Program-made: the position numbers and the translations under genes | The notes under the pieces: model-generated | Databases searched by the model: none | Told to the model about the DNA's origin: nothing | Seen by the model: only the letters and a program-made list of their open reading frames with translations | NCBI RefSeq assembly: GCF_900103955.1 | Contig: NZ_FNIL01000002.1 | Span: forward strand, 1 to 64,000 | DNA length: 64,000 bases | From: Alkalicoccus daliensis | GTDB taxonomy: Bacteria > Bacillota > Bacilli > Bacillales > Salisediminibacteriaceae | Direction: 5' to 3' | In this document: positions 17,158 to 26,001 of the stretch, one piece after another | Numbering within the stretch: position 1 is the stretch's first letter | Layout of the letters: each line of letters begins with the position of its first letter

Positions 17158-17186
17158 TTCAAGTTTCGTGATAAAAATGAAAAGGA
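17158..17186 (+). promoter_or_regulatory. Promoter for the tyrS T-box leader
   Basis: -35 TTGACA (17158-17163) with a 17-bp spacer and an extended -10 TG-ATAAAA (17179-17186). The -35 is perfect and the -10 is weak. Confidence 0.5.
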
Positions 17187-17194
17187 TTAATAAA

Positions 17195-17424
17195 CTAAAA
17201 GCGATGAAGAGAATGAGTAGCAAAATGGATCCCTGTTGCAGAGAGCTGATGGTAGGTGAGAATCAGTATAAATTCATTTGTGAATTACGATCTCGGAGTA
17301 TTTCTGCAGAAATGCAGAACGTGAGGCGTGCGTTAAACGTTAGAGTGAAGAAGGAATCCTTCTTAACATGGGTGGTACCGCGGTAATTATCGTCCCTTGT
17401 CTAAATGACAGGGGACGTTTTTTG
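17195..17424 (+). ncRNA. T-box leader of tyrS (tRNA-Tyr-sensing riboswitch)
   Basis: Contains the near-invariant T-box GGGTGGTACCGCGG (17370-17383), whose bulge pairs with the uncharged tRNA acceptor end, followed by a strong terminator CGTCCCtTGTC/GACAgGGGACG with a T-run (17391-17423). Upstream lies Stem I with the AGGTGAGAATC element (about 17254) and a UAC codon in GAATTACGAT (about 17282-17291), a plausible tyrosine specifier. Uncharged tRNA-Tyr would stabilise the antiterminator and allow tyrS transcription. Confidence 0.93.
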
Positions 17425-17486
17425 TGCGAAATTTCATTTTTTACCACTAGAAAGGTAATTTATAAATATTAAAGGAGATGGAACAA

Positions 17487-18758
17487 ATGACATTATTGGA
17501 AGATCTGCAGTTTAGAGGATTAACCAACCAGGTGACAGATGAACAAGGATTAGCTGAATTATTGAAAGAGGAATCTGTAAAGCTGTACTGCGGGTTTGAT
17601 CCTACTGGTGACAGCCTGCATATTGGTCATCTTATTACCATTATTACACTGCGTCGTTTTCAGCTTGCCGGACATAAGCCGTATCCTTTAGTCGGCGGTG
17701 CCACAGGACTGATTGGGGATCCAAGTGGGAAAAGCGCAGAACGTACGCTGAATGAACAAAATGTCGTAGAGCATTTCAGTGATAAAATAAAGGCACAATT
17801 AGAGAGGTTTCTTGATTTTGAAGGAGAGCATGGAGCTACGTTAGTGAACAACTACGACTGGATTGGCCAGATGACAGTTATTGATTTTCTGCGTGATACA
17901 GGAAAGCATTTCGGAGTGAATTACATGCTGGCAAAAGAATCCGTTGAATCCAGAATTCAAAGTGGAATATCTTTTACCGAGTTCAGTTACCAGATACTGC
18001 AGTCCTTGGATTTTTACTACCTTCACAAAAATCATGGAGTGAAGCTGCAGATAGGCGGAAGTGACCAGTGGGGAAATATTACAGCTGGATTAGAATTGAT
18101 CCGCCGGATGTATGGAACTGAAGAAGGATCCCGTGAACCAGCTTTCGGATTTACAATCCCGCTTGTAACAAAAGCTGATGGGCAGAAGTTTGGTAAAACA
18201 GAAGGTGGAGCTATCTGGCTGGATCCTGAAAAAACTTCCCCATACGAATTTTATCAATTTTTATTGAATACAGATGATACAGACGTAGTGAAATTTCTGA
18301 AGTTTTTTACTTTCCTTTCTCAGGAAGATATCAACCAGCTGGAAACAGAAGTTGCAGAACGGCCTCATGAAAGAGCAGCCCAGCGGAGGCTGGCGGAAGA
18401 ATTGACAGCATTTGTACATGGAGATACAGCATTGCAGCAGGCAGTAAATATAACAAATGCACTTTTTGGAAAAGGAGATTTAAAAGAACTCAGTGCAGAA
18501 GAAGTTCTCCAGGGATTTAAGGATGTACCTTCCTTTCATGTGGAGGCAGAAGAGATAGAATTAATTGATCTCCTCCTGGATAGTGGAATTGCTCCATCAA
18601 AGCGCCAGGCAAGAGAAGATATTAAAAATGGAGCAATTTATATTAATGGAGAACGATGTCAGGATCTTGACAAAGCCGTAGGGAAGAACGAGAAGCTTGA
18701 TAACGCGTTTACGATTCTTCGCCGGGGCAAAAAGAAATTCTTTCTTATTAAGTGGTAA
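17487..18758 (+). CDS. tyrS: Tyrosyl-tRNA synthetase
   Basis: 423 residues, class Ic synthetase that charges tRNA-Tyr. Signature elements: LYCGFDPTGDSLHIGHL with the HIGH-like HIGH motif, QIGGSDQWGN, and the KMSKS-like KFGKTEGG; a C-terminal S4 RNA-binding domain (SGIAPSKRQAREDIKNGAIYINGERC). The ATG at 17487 is used because AAAGGAG lies 9 bases upstream and the protein then begins MTLLEDLQFRG like other TyrS proteins; an ATG three codons earlier overlaps the SD itself. Controlled by the T-box leader. Confidence 0.97.
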   Translation: MTLLEDLQFRGLTNQVTDEQGLAELLKEESVKLYCGFDPTGDSLHIGHLITIITLRRFQLAGHKPYPLVGGATGLIGDPSGKSAERTLNEQNVVEHFSDKIKAQLERFLDFEGEHGATLVNNYDWIGQMTVIDFLRDTGKHFGVNYMLAKESVESRIQSGISFTEFSYQILQSLDFYYLHKNHGVKLQIGGSDQWGNITAGLELIRRMYGTEEGSREPAFGFTIPLVTKADGQKFGKTEGGAIWLDPEKTSPYEFYQFLLNTDDTDVVKFLKFFTFLSQEDINQLETEVAERPHERAAQRRLAEELTAFVHGDTALQQAVNITNALFGKGDLKELSAEEVLQGFKDVPSFHVEAEEIELIDLLLDSGIAPSKRQAREDIKNGAIYINGERCQDLDKAVGKNEKLDNAFTILRRGKKKFFLIKW

Positions 18759-18789
18759 AAAAAGGAATACTAAATAATGAAGACATTCT

Positions 18790-18930
18790 TATATACGATA
18801 CATCAGAAACAAAATACTTTTCTCCACAGCCTCCGGCATGAGACAGCGGGATTGAAGCGCAGTCTTCCGCTGGAGAGCGGAGGAGAACAGTGATAAATAC
18901 AAGAAACATCTTACTTTATAAACAATCTGA
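18790..18930 (-). repeat. Repeat family A, copy A4 (internally deleted)
   Basis: Runs from TATACGATACATCAGA through TTTTCTCCACAGC, GCGGGATTGAAGCGCAGTCT and GAGCGGAGGAGAAC to CTTACTTTATAAACAATCTG, in the same orientation as copy A2 (39113-39650) but lacking its middle and far part. The CAATCTGAAAA end abuts the rpsD terminator. The stretch between tyrS and rpsD holds nothing else. Confidence 0.75.
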
Positions 18931-18967
18931 AAAAACCCCGCAGAGAAAATTTCTCTGCGGGGTTTTA
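18931..18967. terminator. Terminator of rpsD (bidirectional)
   Basis: Near-perfect hairpin AAAACCCCGCAGAGAAA/TTTCTCTGCGGGGTTTT located 10-45 bp beyond the rpsD stop; A-tract and T-tract on both sides allow it to serve tyrS as well. Confidence 0.9.
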
Positions 18968-18976
18968 CTATACATA

Positions 18977-19579
18977 TTAACGAGAATACCACTCAACGAT
19001 AAGCTGTTCGTTGATTTCAGCTGGAAGCTCAGAACGTTCTGGGTAGCGAGTGAATGTACCTTCGAACTTTTCAGCATCAAATTCAACGTAAGATGGTGTG
19101 AAGTCATTAACTTCTACTGCTTCTTTTACTACGTCAAGGTTCAAAGATTTTTCGCGAAGAGAAATCTTCTGCCCTGGAGTAACGCGGTAAGAAGGAATGT
19201 CCACGCGCTTGCCATCTACAGTGATGTGACCGTGGTTTACAAGCTGACGGGAAGCACGGCGTGTGCGTGCAAGACCGAGACGGTAAACGAGGTTATCAAG
19301 ACGTGATTCCAGGATAATCATGAAGTTTTCACCATGAATGCCATCCTGCTTGCCGGCAATTTCAAACATTTTGTAGAACTGACGCTCGTTCATGCCGTAC
19401 ATGTAACGGAGCTTCTGCTTTTCCTGAAGCTGAAGACCATATTCCGTAGTCTTTCTTCTTGAGTTGGGACCGTGCTGACCTGGTCCGTAAGGGCGCTTCT
19501 GTAATTCTTTACCTGTACCGCTTAGAGAAATTCCAAGACGACGGGAAAGTTTCCAGCTTGGTCCTGTGTATCGAGCCAT
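18977..19579 (-). CDS. rpsD: 30S ribosomal protein S4
   Basis: 200 residues, full-length S4. Begins [19 protein letters not shown] and has the S4 RNA-binding domain near residues 90-150 ([36 protein letters not shown]). It nucleates assembly of the 30S body on 16S rRNA. The ATG at 19579 has GGAGGAG upstream; a longer in-frame extension to 19654 lies in the leader. As in B. subtilis it stands alone with its own promoter and leader. Confidence 0.98.
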   Translation of the reverse strand: MARYTGPSWKLSRRLGISLSGTGKELQKRPYGPGQHGPNSRRKTTEYGLQLQEKQKLRYMYGMNERQFYKMFEIAGKQDGIHGENFMIILESRLDNLVYRLGLARTRRASRQLVNHGHITVDGKRVDIPSYRVTPGQKISLREKSLNLDVVKEAVEVNDFTPSYVEFDAEKFEGTFTRYPERSELPAEINEQLIVEWYSR

Positions 19580-19760
19580 AATTGACTCCTCCTTCATATT
19601 TAAAAGTATTAGTGAAATAAACAGGTCGTAATCCCGATCTCGCAGACATTTCATTTTAGGTATCTTCGCCTCGACAGCTAGAGGTTACACAATACCCCTC
19701 GAACACATGCGGGAATGAAATGAACTGTAAGCTGTTTACGCAGGCTGTCTTATTTGCACA
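19580..19760 (-). ncRNA. rpsD leader (likely S4 autoregulatory RNA)
   Basis: About 180 nt of untranslated RNA between the strong promoter at 19795-19767 and the rpsD SD. It includes complementary GC-containing segments (for example GAGGGGTATTGTG/TAACCTCTAGC around 19675-19705, read on the minus strand). B. subtilis rpsD is repressed by S4 through its leader; the position and length fit. The detailed fold was not computed. Confidence 0.6.
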
Positions 19761-19766
19761 ACGTAT

Positions 19767-19795
19767 AGTGTATCTTTTTAAAGAAGGTATGTCAA
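19767..19795 (-). promoter_or_regulatory. Strong SigA promoter of rpsD
   Basis: Minus strand: perfect -35 TTGACA (19795-19790), 17-bp spacer, -10 TACACT (19772-19767). Confidence 0.8.
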
Positions 19796-19797
19796 GA

Positions 19798-19832
19798 GAG
19801 CATTTCGACATTCAGCGAAAGCTCTTTTTTTT
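19798..19832 (+). terminator. Orphan rightward terminator beside the rpsD promoter
   Basis: GAGC-A-TTTCG pairs with CGAAA-GCTC, followed by eight T. It points away from rpsD and no rightward gene lies immediately before it, so its client is unknown. It lies between the rpsD -35 box and repeat B3. Confidence 0.65.
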
Positions 19833-19840
19833 CATTAGCT

Positions 19841-20050
19841 GCCTTGAAAATAAAAGTTCCGCTAAAAAGAAGTAATACTGCTGCTTCACTTTCTGAGAGG
19901 CTTACCCAAGGGCTTGTTCTCGACTTATTTCTCTCCCAGGGCACGGCTTTCATCGATCCACAGACAGCAGAACAGAGACCGCCATGCTGTCATAAAAAAC
20001 CAGGATCGATTCCGCTCGTGCTTCAGTTTTATAAAGAGAGTAACGAAGCG
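19841..20050 (-). repeat. Repeat family B, copy B3 (inverted)
   Basis: Reverse complement of the family B 3' block: CCTTGAAAATAAAAGTTCCGCTAAAAAGAAGTAATACTGCTGCTTCACTTT... (see positions 19849-19903) and CCCAAGGGCTTGTTCTCGAC. The part beyond 19930 differs from the other copies. The remaining 20050-20382 contains no gene; a TATAAT at about 20330 may be the -10 of the following gene. Confidence 0.75.
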
Positions 20051-20382
20051 GAAGCCGGCGGAAGCTTGAGAGTGTTGTTCCGCTCGCCCAATACGTCCGG
20101 CTGAGATAGGTCACTCAGCCTCTGGAAGAACGAGCTGACAATCCCTTTTGAAGAGTGTATCTTCACAGACTAAAGCCCGGAAGCATAAAGCTATGCTGGT
20201 AAAAATTTTAAACAGTATATTCTTTTCGTTTTTGCACCTGCCTGAGGAGATTTTCCAAGGGAAGATGGAAAAATTTCTTCTATTAAAAAAGAATCCTTTC
20301 CAAAAAGTATTTCTTTTATGAGAAATGTCTATATAATGAATAGAAGATTCAGAATTCATCAGGAATAGAAAGGCGGCTATGA

Positions 20383-22464
20383 ATGAAGAATGTGGCAGGT
20401 CAGAGATTATCCGAATCTCTTAATATAGCTGTAAAATTTACAATGGAACACAGTCTGCAGTGGAAGATAGAAGCTTATACCGATGATAAAACAAGAACAG
20501 CCATTTTCGACACTTTGATCGAATCGTCTTCAGTGCTAGAAGAAAAGCATGTGAAATGTAAAGAAGGACATTTAATAATTTACGTTACTGAAGAAACCCG
20601 TTCACAAGTTACGGCACTTGAAATAGAACTGCAGCAGGAGAAATACAAGGAATCTCCTTATGTAATCCGTCTGCTGGAAGGGTGGAAGAATCTGCAGAAC
20701 TTTTCTTCTTTTACGGAAAGTATATGTTCCTGTATAGAAAAGGATTTATTTATCACCTGTGGTTTTTACATAAAAAATAAATGCACAGATAATTACCAGT
20801 TGAACAGACCAGAAAAAAGCAGCATCCAGGAACTGAACATATCTCCAGCGCATGCCTTATACTTAACACACCTTTTCAGCTCAGAAGAATATGAAATGCT
20901 GGTTCAGTACAGTCAAAAATTATTTAACAAATTATTGATACCCCTCGCAGAAAATGAAGAAGTTACTGGATTTTTTGTATTGGAAATAAACAAAGGTGAG
21001 AAGCCGCTTTATTGGATGGATGTTATAAAAACGCTCACTCCTATTTTAATAAAGCTTGATCAGGATACTATTATGAAAAATGAAATTATCCGCAGCAGGC
21101 TTCTGCTAAATGTGAATAAGAAGCTTCACAGCTATATGAACACCAGTGATATATTTTATGAAGTGCAAAAAGCTGTAAAAGACGCCTATCCGAAATTTAA
21201 AGTAAAACTTCTTCTCGTCAATGACTGGATGGAGAAGAAAGGCCTGGCTGCAGAACACCTGGATATTCAAAGCAATCCTGACAGCCCCGCAGTGAAAGCA
21301 TATTTAAATGCTGAGTTTTTAAGCGTCAATGTGAATGGAGAAAAAAAGTTGTTCATTCCGATTAATGGGAAACAAGGGGTATATGGGGTGGGAGAAATCA
21401 CCTTACCATCAGATAATCTGATGCTTCAGCATCACGATGAAGTGTTTTTAGCAATGCTTGCTGACACAGCAGGAATTGCAATTGAAAATGCCGATTTATA
21501 CCGTCAGTCGAGGCAGTATGTAGAAGATTTACAGGTGATTAATTCCACTTCCCGAAAGCTGAATACAAACCGCAGTACGAAAGAAGTGATTAAACTGATG
21601 GAGCAGGAGTTGAAATCTGCTTCAGATGCGGATGAAGCTGGGGTAATTCTAATTGATAAGAGATGGAGAAGCAGCTGTGAAATGGATGATTCGTCAGCTG
21701 AATGGCAGGATTCTCCAGTAAGTACCTATCTTCCATCTTTAATTGAAAGCGTTTGTGACAAAAGAGAAGATTTGTTTATTGGACGCTGGGAAGAAACGGA
21801 GGACGGAGCACCTTATCAATCTATTATGGGAATTCCAATGTTTCACGGTAAAGATATTATCGGTGCAGCATTAATCTTTGGTGCAGCTCCTTATTCTTTC
21901 AGTTTTGATACATTTAAACTCAGCCAGTCCCTGGTGCAGCATTCAGCATTAGCACTTGTGAATGCTGTGCTGCATGAAGAATTGAAGTCACTGATTATTA
22001 CAGATTATTTAACAAAACTTTTCACGAGAGAACATATGGATGAGCAAGTGAACTTTTCAATCAAGACGGATGAAGAAGGTTCTTTCTTTCTGTTTGATAT
22101 CGACCATTTTAAGCTGGTAAATGATCAATATGGACATCAGACAGGAGATGAAGTGCTTATACAGACCGCACAAATCATTAAAGAAGAAGCGTTAAAGCAT
22201 GAAGGCATGGGTGTACGCTGGGGTGGGGAGGAACTGGCACTTTATGTTCCTCTCATGGACGAAGAGAAAGCAGCAGAGACAGCAGAAACAGTACGAAGCA
22301 GAGTTGAAAAGGAAACCTCTCCGAAAGTAACAATTTCCTGTGGGATCTCTCACTGGAGAGCTCAGGAAGAAAGACCGTCCTTAACGCAGTTATTTGCAAA
22401 AGCAGATGAAGCTATGTATAGAGCAAAAAGCGAGGGAAGAAATAAAGTAGTTTTAGAGAGATAA
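20383..22464 (+). CDS. dgcP: GAF-domain diguanylate cyclase (DgcP/YtrP-like)
   Basis: 693 residues, soluble. N-terminal region of unknown fold, then GAF-like segments (about 245-375, ending LADTAGIAIENADLYRQSRQYVEDL, and about 400-540), a helical linker, and a C-terminal GGDEF domain (about 545-693) with active-site GGEEL at about 613 and the metal-binding FDIDHFKLVND. The intact signature suggests c-di-GMP synthesis from two GTP. No RxxD inhibitory site precedes GGEEL, so product feedback is probably weak. Same place as B. subtilis ytrP (dgcP). Start ATG at 20383 with AAAGGCGG upstream; an ATG at 20379 is in another frame. Confidence 0.88.
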   Translation: MKNVAGQRLSESLNIAVKFTMEHSLQWKIEAYTDDKTRTAIFDTLIESSSVLEEKHVKCKEGHLIIYVTEETRSQVTALEIELQQEKYKESPYVIRLLEGWKNLQNFSSFTESICSCIEKDLFITCGFYIKNKCTDNYQLNRPEKSSIQELNISPAHALYLTHLFSSEEYEMLVQYSQKLFNKLLIPLAENEEVTGFFVLEINKGEKPLYWMDVIKTLTPILIKLDQDTIMKNEIIRSRLLLNVNKKLHSYMNTSDIFYEVQKAVKDAYPKFKVKLLLVNDWMEKKGLAAEHLDIQSNPDSPAVKAYLNAEFLSVNVNGEKKLFIPINGKQGVYGVGEITLPSDNLMLQHHDEVFLAMLADTAGIAIENADLYRQSRQYVEDLQVINSTSRKLNTNRSTKEVIKLMEQELKSASDADEAGVILIDKRWRSSCEMDDSSAEWQDSPVSTYLPSLIESVCDKREDLFIGRWEETEDGAPYQSIMGIPMFHGKDIIGAALIFGAAPYSFSFDTFKLSQSLVQHSALALVNAVLHEELKSLIITDYLTKLFTREHMDEQVNFSIKTDEEGSFFLFDIDHFKLVNDQYGHQTGDEVLIQTAQIIKEEALKHEGMGVRWGGEELALYVPLMDEEKAAETAETVRSRVEKETSPKVTISCGISHWRAQEERPSLTQLFAKADEAMYRAKSEGRNKVVLER

Positions 22465-22471
22465 AAGAGAG

Positions 22472-22514
22472 AAAAAAGTGCAGATCTATGCCTCCGCATA
22501 AATCTGCACTTTTG
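22472..22514. terminator. Bidirectional terminator between dgcP and the GAF reductase gene
   Basis: AAAAGTGCAGAT / ATCTGCACTTTT perfect stem around a 16-nt loop between two convergent genes. Confidence 0.85.
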
Positions 22515-22521
22515 CACATCC

Positions 22522-23001
22522 TTATAAGTGTTTTTCGAGCGTTGCAGCAAACTGCTCGATACCCTGCTGATCCACTTCGCTAAAGCGTTCTTTGGAAGGA
22601 CTGTCAATATCAAGTACTCCAAAAATTTCACCATCTTTAAACAGGGGCACTACAATTTCCGAGTTGGAATTGGCATCACATGCAATATGACCCGGAAAAG
22701 CATGAACATCAGCGATCCGCTGAGTTTTCCGTTCGCTGACGGCAGTACCGCACACACCTTTTCCATAAGCAATATGCACACATGCAGGCAGTCCCTGAAA
22801 AGGGCCAAGGAGAAGTTCATCATTTTTCCATAAATAAAAGCCCACCCAGTTTACGTCATCCAGAAATTGGTTCAGTAAAGCAGAAGCATTGCTTAAGTTA
22901 GCGGTTTGATCAGTCTCCCCTTCGAGAAGAGCATCCAGCTGTTTGGAAAGCATATTATATTGTGACGCAAGTGATCCTTTTTTGGCAGTAGTTTCAAACA
23001 T
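22522..23001 (-). CDS. Free methionine-(R)-sulfoxide reductase (GAF fold, YtsP-like)
   Basis: 159 residues comprising one GAF domain. It shows the family's redox cysteines in LPACVHIAYGKGVCGTAV and GHIACDANSNSEIVVPLF; in characterised fRMsr enzymes these three cysteines reduce free Met-R-O using thioredoxin. Contact motif VNWVGFYLW is also present. SD AAAGGATG before ATG. Convergent with dgcP and 75 bp downstream of hisJ, as in B. subtilis. Confidence 0.9.
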   Translation of the reverse strand: MFETTAKKGSLASQYNMLSKQLDALLEGETDQTANLSNASALLNQFLDDVNWVGFYLWKNDELLLGPFQGLPACVHIAYGKGVCGTAVSERKTQRIADVHAFPGHIACDANSNSEIVVPLFKDGEIFGVLDIDSPSKERFSEVDQQGIEQFAATLEKHL

Positions 23002-23074
23002 TGAGCATCCATCCTTTTGTAATCTGTTTTCAAGGAGTATATCATAATCGCTTTAGCAGAGAAAAGAATTGAAT

Positions 23075-23878
23075 TTAAAAATAATCAGCCACTTTCTCTC
23101 TTTCTCCTCCTACTCCGCTGCTGGCATGTGCATCGGAACCGTAAACAAAGGGGATGTGCAGCGCCTGTGCTTTCTTTAAAGTACCTGCAGGCGGATAATG
23201 CTCCCGGCAATGTTTTTTCAGCAGTCCGGCTGTATTGACATCGAGAGACATGTTATTTTTCTGTACTTCCTGCAGTACCTCATCAATGAAATATGAATCG
23301 TTAAAATCAGCCGGAAACAGCTTTTGGAATTTATGAACCAGTGTCATATGACCCACCCTTTCAGGCTTAAAACGTCCCAGATCTGCTTGCACAGATTGAA
23401 TAACTGTTTCATAATACAGTTGATAGACTTTTTTAAGAGAACCTGCGGAGGATATTAATTTATGAAAGGTGTCTTCATGATAATCGAGACACCAGTAGCC
23501 ATCCTTTGTCTTTAAAAAATGTACCGACAGAATAGCATCGTCTATTTGAGGGCCGATGGCGTTTAAGAATTCTTTGGTTTCTTTTTCATAGCCTTCTATA
23601 AAGTCAACTTCGAGTCCAATGCGGATGCGGATCTGGTCTTCGTAGTGTGATTGCAGAGAACGGACTGCCTCAATATAAGGAAGTAAGTCTTCCGCACGCA
23701 TGGCACTGTCTTTTTCCGGCACCGGATCAATAAATCCTCCGGGAAGCGGGGCGTGTTCTGTGAAAGTAATATCTGTTAAGCCAGTATTTAAAGCCTGCTG
23801 CACGTATGCATCGAGTGAATCAGCACTGCCATGCGGGCAATAAGGGGTATGAATATGTCCATCTCGTTTAATCACCAT
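23075..23878 (-). CDS. hisJ: Histidinol-phosphatase, PHP family
   Basis: 267 residues. PHP-domain metal-binding motifs: DGHIHTPYCPHGS at the N-terminus, TFTEHAPLP, LGLEVDFIEG-like IGLEVDF, SVHFL, and C-terminal YGSDAHASSGVG. It dephosphorylates histidinol phosphate, the penultimate step of histidine synthesis. SD AAAGGACG before ATG at 23878. In B. subtilis refZ lies between hisJ and ezrA; here it does not. Confidence 0.93.
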   Translation of the reverse strand: MVIKRDGHIHTPYCPHGSADSLDAYVQQALNTGLTDITFTEHAPLPGGFIDPVPEKDSAMRAEDLLPYIEAVRSLQSHYEDQIRIRIGLEVDFIEGYEKETKEFLNAIGPQIDDAILSVHFLKTKDGYWCLDYHEDTFHKLISSAGSLKKVYQLYYETVIQSVQADLGRFKPERVGHMTLVHKFQKLFPADFNDSYFIDEVLQEVQKNNMSLDVNTAGLLKKHCREHYPPAGTLKKAQALHIPFVYGSDAHASSGVGGEREKVADYF

Positions 23879-23993
23879 ATAAGAACGTCCTTTCTAAAAA
23901 TGAAAATCTTTGAAAAACAGTATAGAAATTCAATAAATTATCTAATATATTATTCCATTTACGGTTTGGCATGATAAGATAAGAAAAGGTACT

Positions 23994-23999
23994 TATAAT
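23994..23999 (+). promoter_or_regulatory. Possible -10 box (TATAAT) for ezrA
   Basis: A perfect TATAAT about 240 bp before ezrA, with no convincing -35 at standard spacing. The 360-bp hisJ-ezrA interval has no ORF; besides this box it holds the hairpin at 24192. Confidence 0.35.
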
Positions 24000-24191
24000 A
24001 AATCAATATAGTATTAGGATCATTTTAAAATTTCAACAAACATTTTACGAAACTGTACCAGGAAAAATCTACTGTAGAGGAAGGCGGAAAGGTGAGCCTA
24101 TCTCTGCTGTTGGAAGATAATAGAGTAATGGTTTATAAAATTGATATTTATAAATAAATTATGAACTTATACATAGAGTACGTCAATGAGG

Positions 24192-24222
24192 GCATACAGA
24201 GATAAGGGAATAATCTGTATGC
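24192..24222 (+). promoter_or_regulatory. Hairpin in the ezrA 5' untranslated region
   Basis: Perfect 9-bp inverted repeat GCATACAGA/TCTGTATGC with a 13-nt loop, ending 7 bases before the ezrA SD (AGGAGGG). It could influence translation, mRNA stability or be a protein site. No U-tract follows, so it is not a terminator. Confidence 0.5.
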
Positions 24223-24240
24223 AGCTGAAGGAGGGTCCCG

Positions 24241-25929
24241 ATGAGCTACGTTATATACTCGATAATCGCCTTGCTCATTATCGGTATTATTTACGGAACG
24301 TGGGCAAGAAAACAAATATACCGTGATGTGGATAGATTAGGCATTCGAAAAGTGGAATTAATGAATCGACCTGTTACTGAAGAATTATCCCGAATGAAAA
24401 GTCTGAAATTATCTGGTGAAACAGAAGAACGATTTGAAGAATGGCGTACCGAGTGGGACCAGCTTGTAACAGTACAGCTTCCGGATATTGAAGAAAAGCT
24501 GTTTGATATTGAAGAACTTGCAAACCGTTATAGATTTCCGAGAGCTAAACAGGAAATAACAAATGCGGGTCAAGCTTTAGATGAGATTGAAGCACATATT
24601 GATCATTTGATTAAAGAAGTGCACGAGCTGGTACATAGTGAGGAACAGAATCGTCACGACATAGATCGCCTTCAGGAATTTTATGAAGAAACCAAGAAAA
24701 AACTCTGGGTGCAGAAAGGCACGCTCGGAACAGCCGCTGGGGAAATCGATGCCTCTCTGAAAGAAACGGTAAAGAGTTTTGAAGATTTTCATGAGCTTAC
24801 AGAAGAAGGGAATTATTTTCAGGCGAGGGAAGCACTCATACAAGTCAGAGAATCACTCGAAAAAATCAATCATTGGATTGATGAAATTCCATCTAAACTT
24901 CTTCAAGTATCCCGGGACCTGCCGGCACAGGTGAGGGAGCTTGAAAATGGTATTCTGGAAATGAAGCGCACTGGATTTGCTATGGATTTGTTTAATTTCG
25001 AAGAGGTAATTCAGGAGCTTCGTAATGAGCTGGAAACTGCGCTGAAAGACCTTAGAGAACTTCGGGTGGAAGAGGCGAAAGAAAAAACCTTGAAAGTAGA
25101 AGAGACACTTGCCGCGGTTTATGAGGAACTGGAGCAGGAAGCATTATCCAAAAATGAAGTGGAGAAAGCTTTAGATGTAGATGGGAAACGGCTGCATATT
25201 ATTGCAGATCGTCTGCAGCTCCTTCAGGAAGAACTGGACGCTGTGAAAGCAAGCTACAGATTATCAGAAGAAAATGAAAAAGAAGTAGAAGCTTATCTGG
25301 ATCACTGGAAGGAACTGAGTGCTTCTTTTGCTGTAATGGAAACTGCAGCGAGGGAGGGTGGCCAGACCTACACCATTACATCTGTTCAATTAAAAGAATG
25401 GGAAGAACAGGTGGAGGGTCTGGAGCAGGCGATGGAAGAAACGAAAGGGAATTTTGACCACCTGCGGCAGGATGAAAGAAGTGCAGCAGATAAAGTAATA
25501 GAAAGACGACGGTTCCTTAGAAACTTAAAAAGAAAGCTGAAACTTTCGACTCTTCCTAAAGTACCGCAGCTTACGAAAGAATTAATTATAGAAGCTGAAA
25601 AGAAATTATCGCATGCGGAGAAAGTGCTCGAGGAAGTTCCTCTTGTTATGGAAGATGTTAGGTCAGCAGTATCTGAAGCAGAAGAAGAAGTAGATAAAGC
25701 TGAAAATGCGGTGGAGAAAATTTTAGCAGATGGAAAACTGGCTGAAAAAGTAATTCAATACGGAAACCGTTATCGTTCCAGAAATGATCATGTGAATATT
25801 CTTCTTCTTCAGGCGGAAGACAAATTCCGTCAGGGCTATTATGAAGAAGCCCTGGAACAATCGGTAGAAGCAGTGGAAAAAGTAGACAAGAATGTATTAG
25901 AAAGAATGCAGCAGGAAGTTGACAAGTAA
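24241..25929 (+). CDS. ezrA: Septation ring formation regulator EzrA
   Basis: 562 residues, the standard EzrA length. One N-terminal helix (residues about 2-22) with the N-terminus outside, then spectrin-like antiparallel coiled coils throughout, and near the C-terminus the conserved patch around YRSRNDHVNILLLQAEDKFRQGYYEEALEQ, which corresponds to the QNR patch region. It restrains FtsZ ring assembly away from midcell and recruits PBPs. SD AAGGAGGG before ATG. Own terminator follows. Confidence 0.96.
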   Translation: MSYVIYSIIALLIIGIIYGTWARKQIYRDVDRLGIRKVELMNRPVTEELSRMKSLKLSGETEERFEEWRTEWDQLVTVQLPDIEEKLFDIEELANRYRFPRAKQEITNAGQALDEIEAHIDHLIKEVHELVHSEEQNRHDIDRLQEFYEETKKKLWVQKGTLGTAAGEIDASLKETVKSFEDFHELTEEGNYFQAREALIQVRESLEKINHWIDEIPSKLLQVSRDLPAQVRELENGILEMKRTGFAMDLFNFEEVIQELRNELETALKDLRELRVEEAKEKTLKVEETLAAVYEELEQEALSKNEVEKALDVDGKRLHIIADRLQLLQEELDAVKASYRLSEENEKEVEAYLDHWKELSASFAVMETAAREGGQTYTITSVQLKEWEEQVEGLEQAMEETKGNFDHLRQDERSAADKVIERRRFLRNLKRKLKLSTLPKVPQLTKELIIEAEKKLSHAEKVLEEVPLVMEDVRSAVSEAEEEVDKAENAVEKILADGKLAEKVIQYGNRYRSRNDHVNILLLQAEDKFRQGYYEEALEQSVEAVEKVDKNVLERMQQEVDK

Positions 25930-25970
25930 TCGTTCATGTTAAATAAGATGCTAACTTTATCAACACTTTG

Positions 25971-26001
25971 AAAAAAGCTGTGCAGCCTTGCACAGCTTTT
26001 T
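25971..26001 (+). terminator. Terminator of ezrA
   Basis: AAAAAGCTGTGCA/TGCACAGCTTTTT stem, 42 bp after the stop codon. Repeat A3 begins at the very next bases (CCAGTATG). Confidence 0.9.

Noticed and set aside
21745-21760. cre-like GAAAGCGTTTGTGA inside dgcP
   Set aside because: Internal to a coding sequence, far from a promoter, and below the match quality of the intergenic sites.
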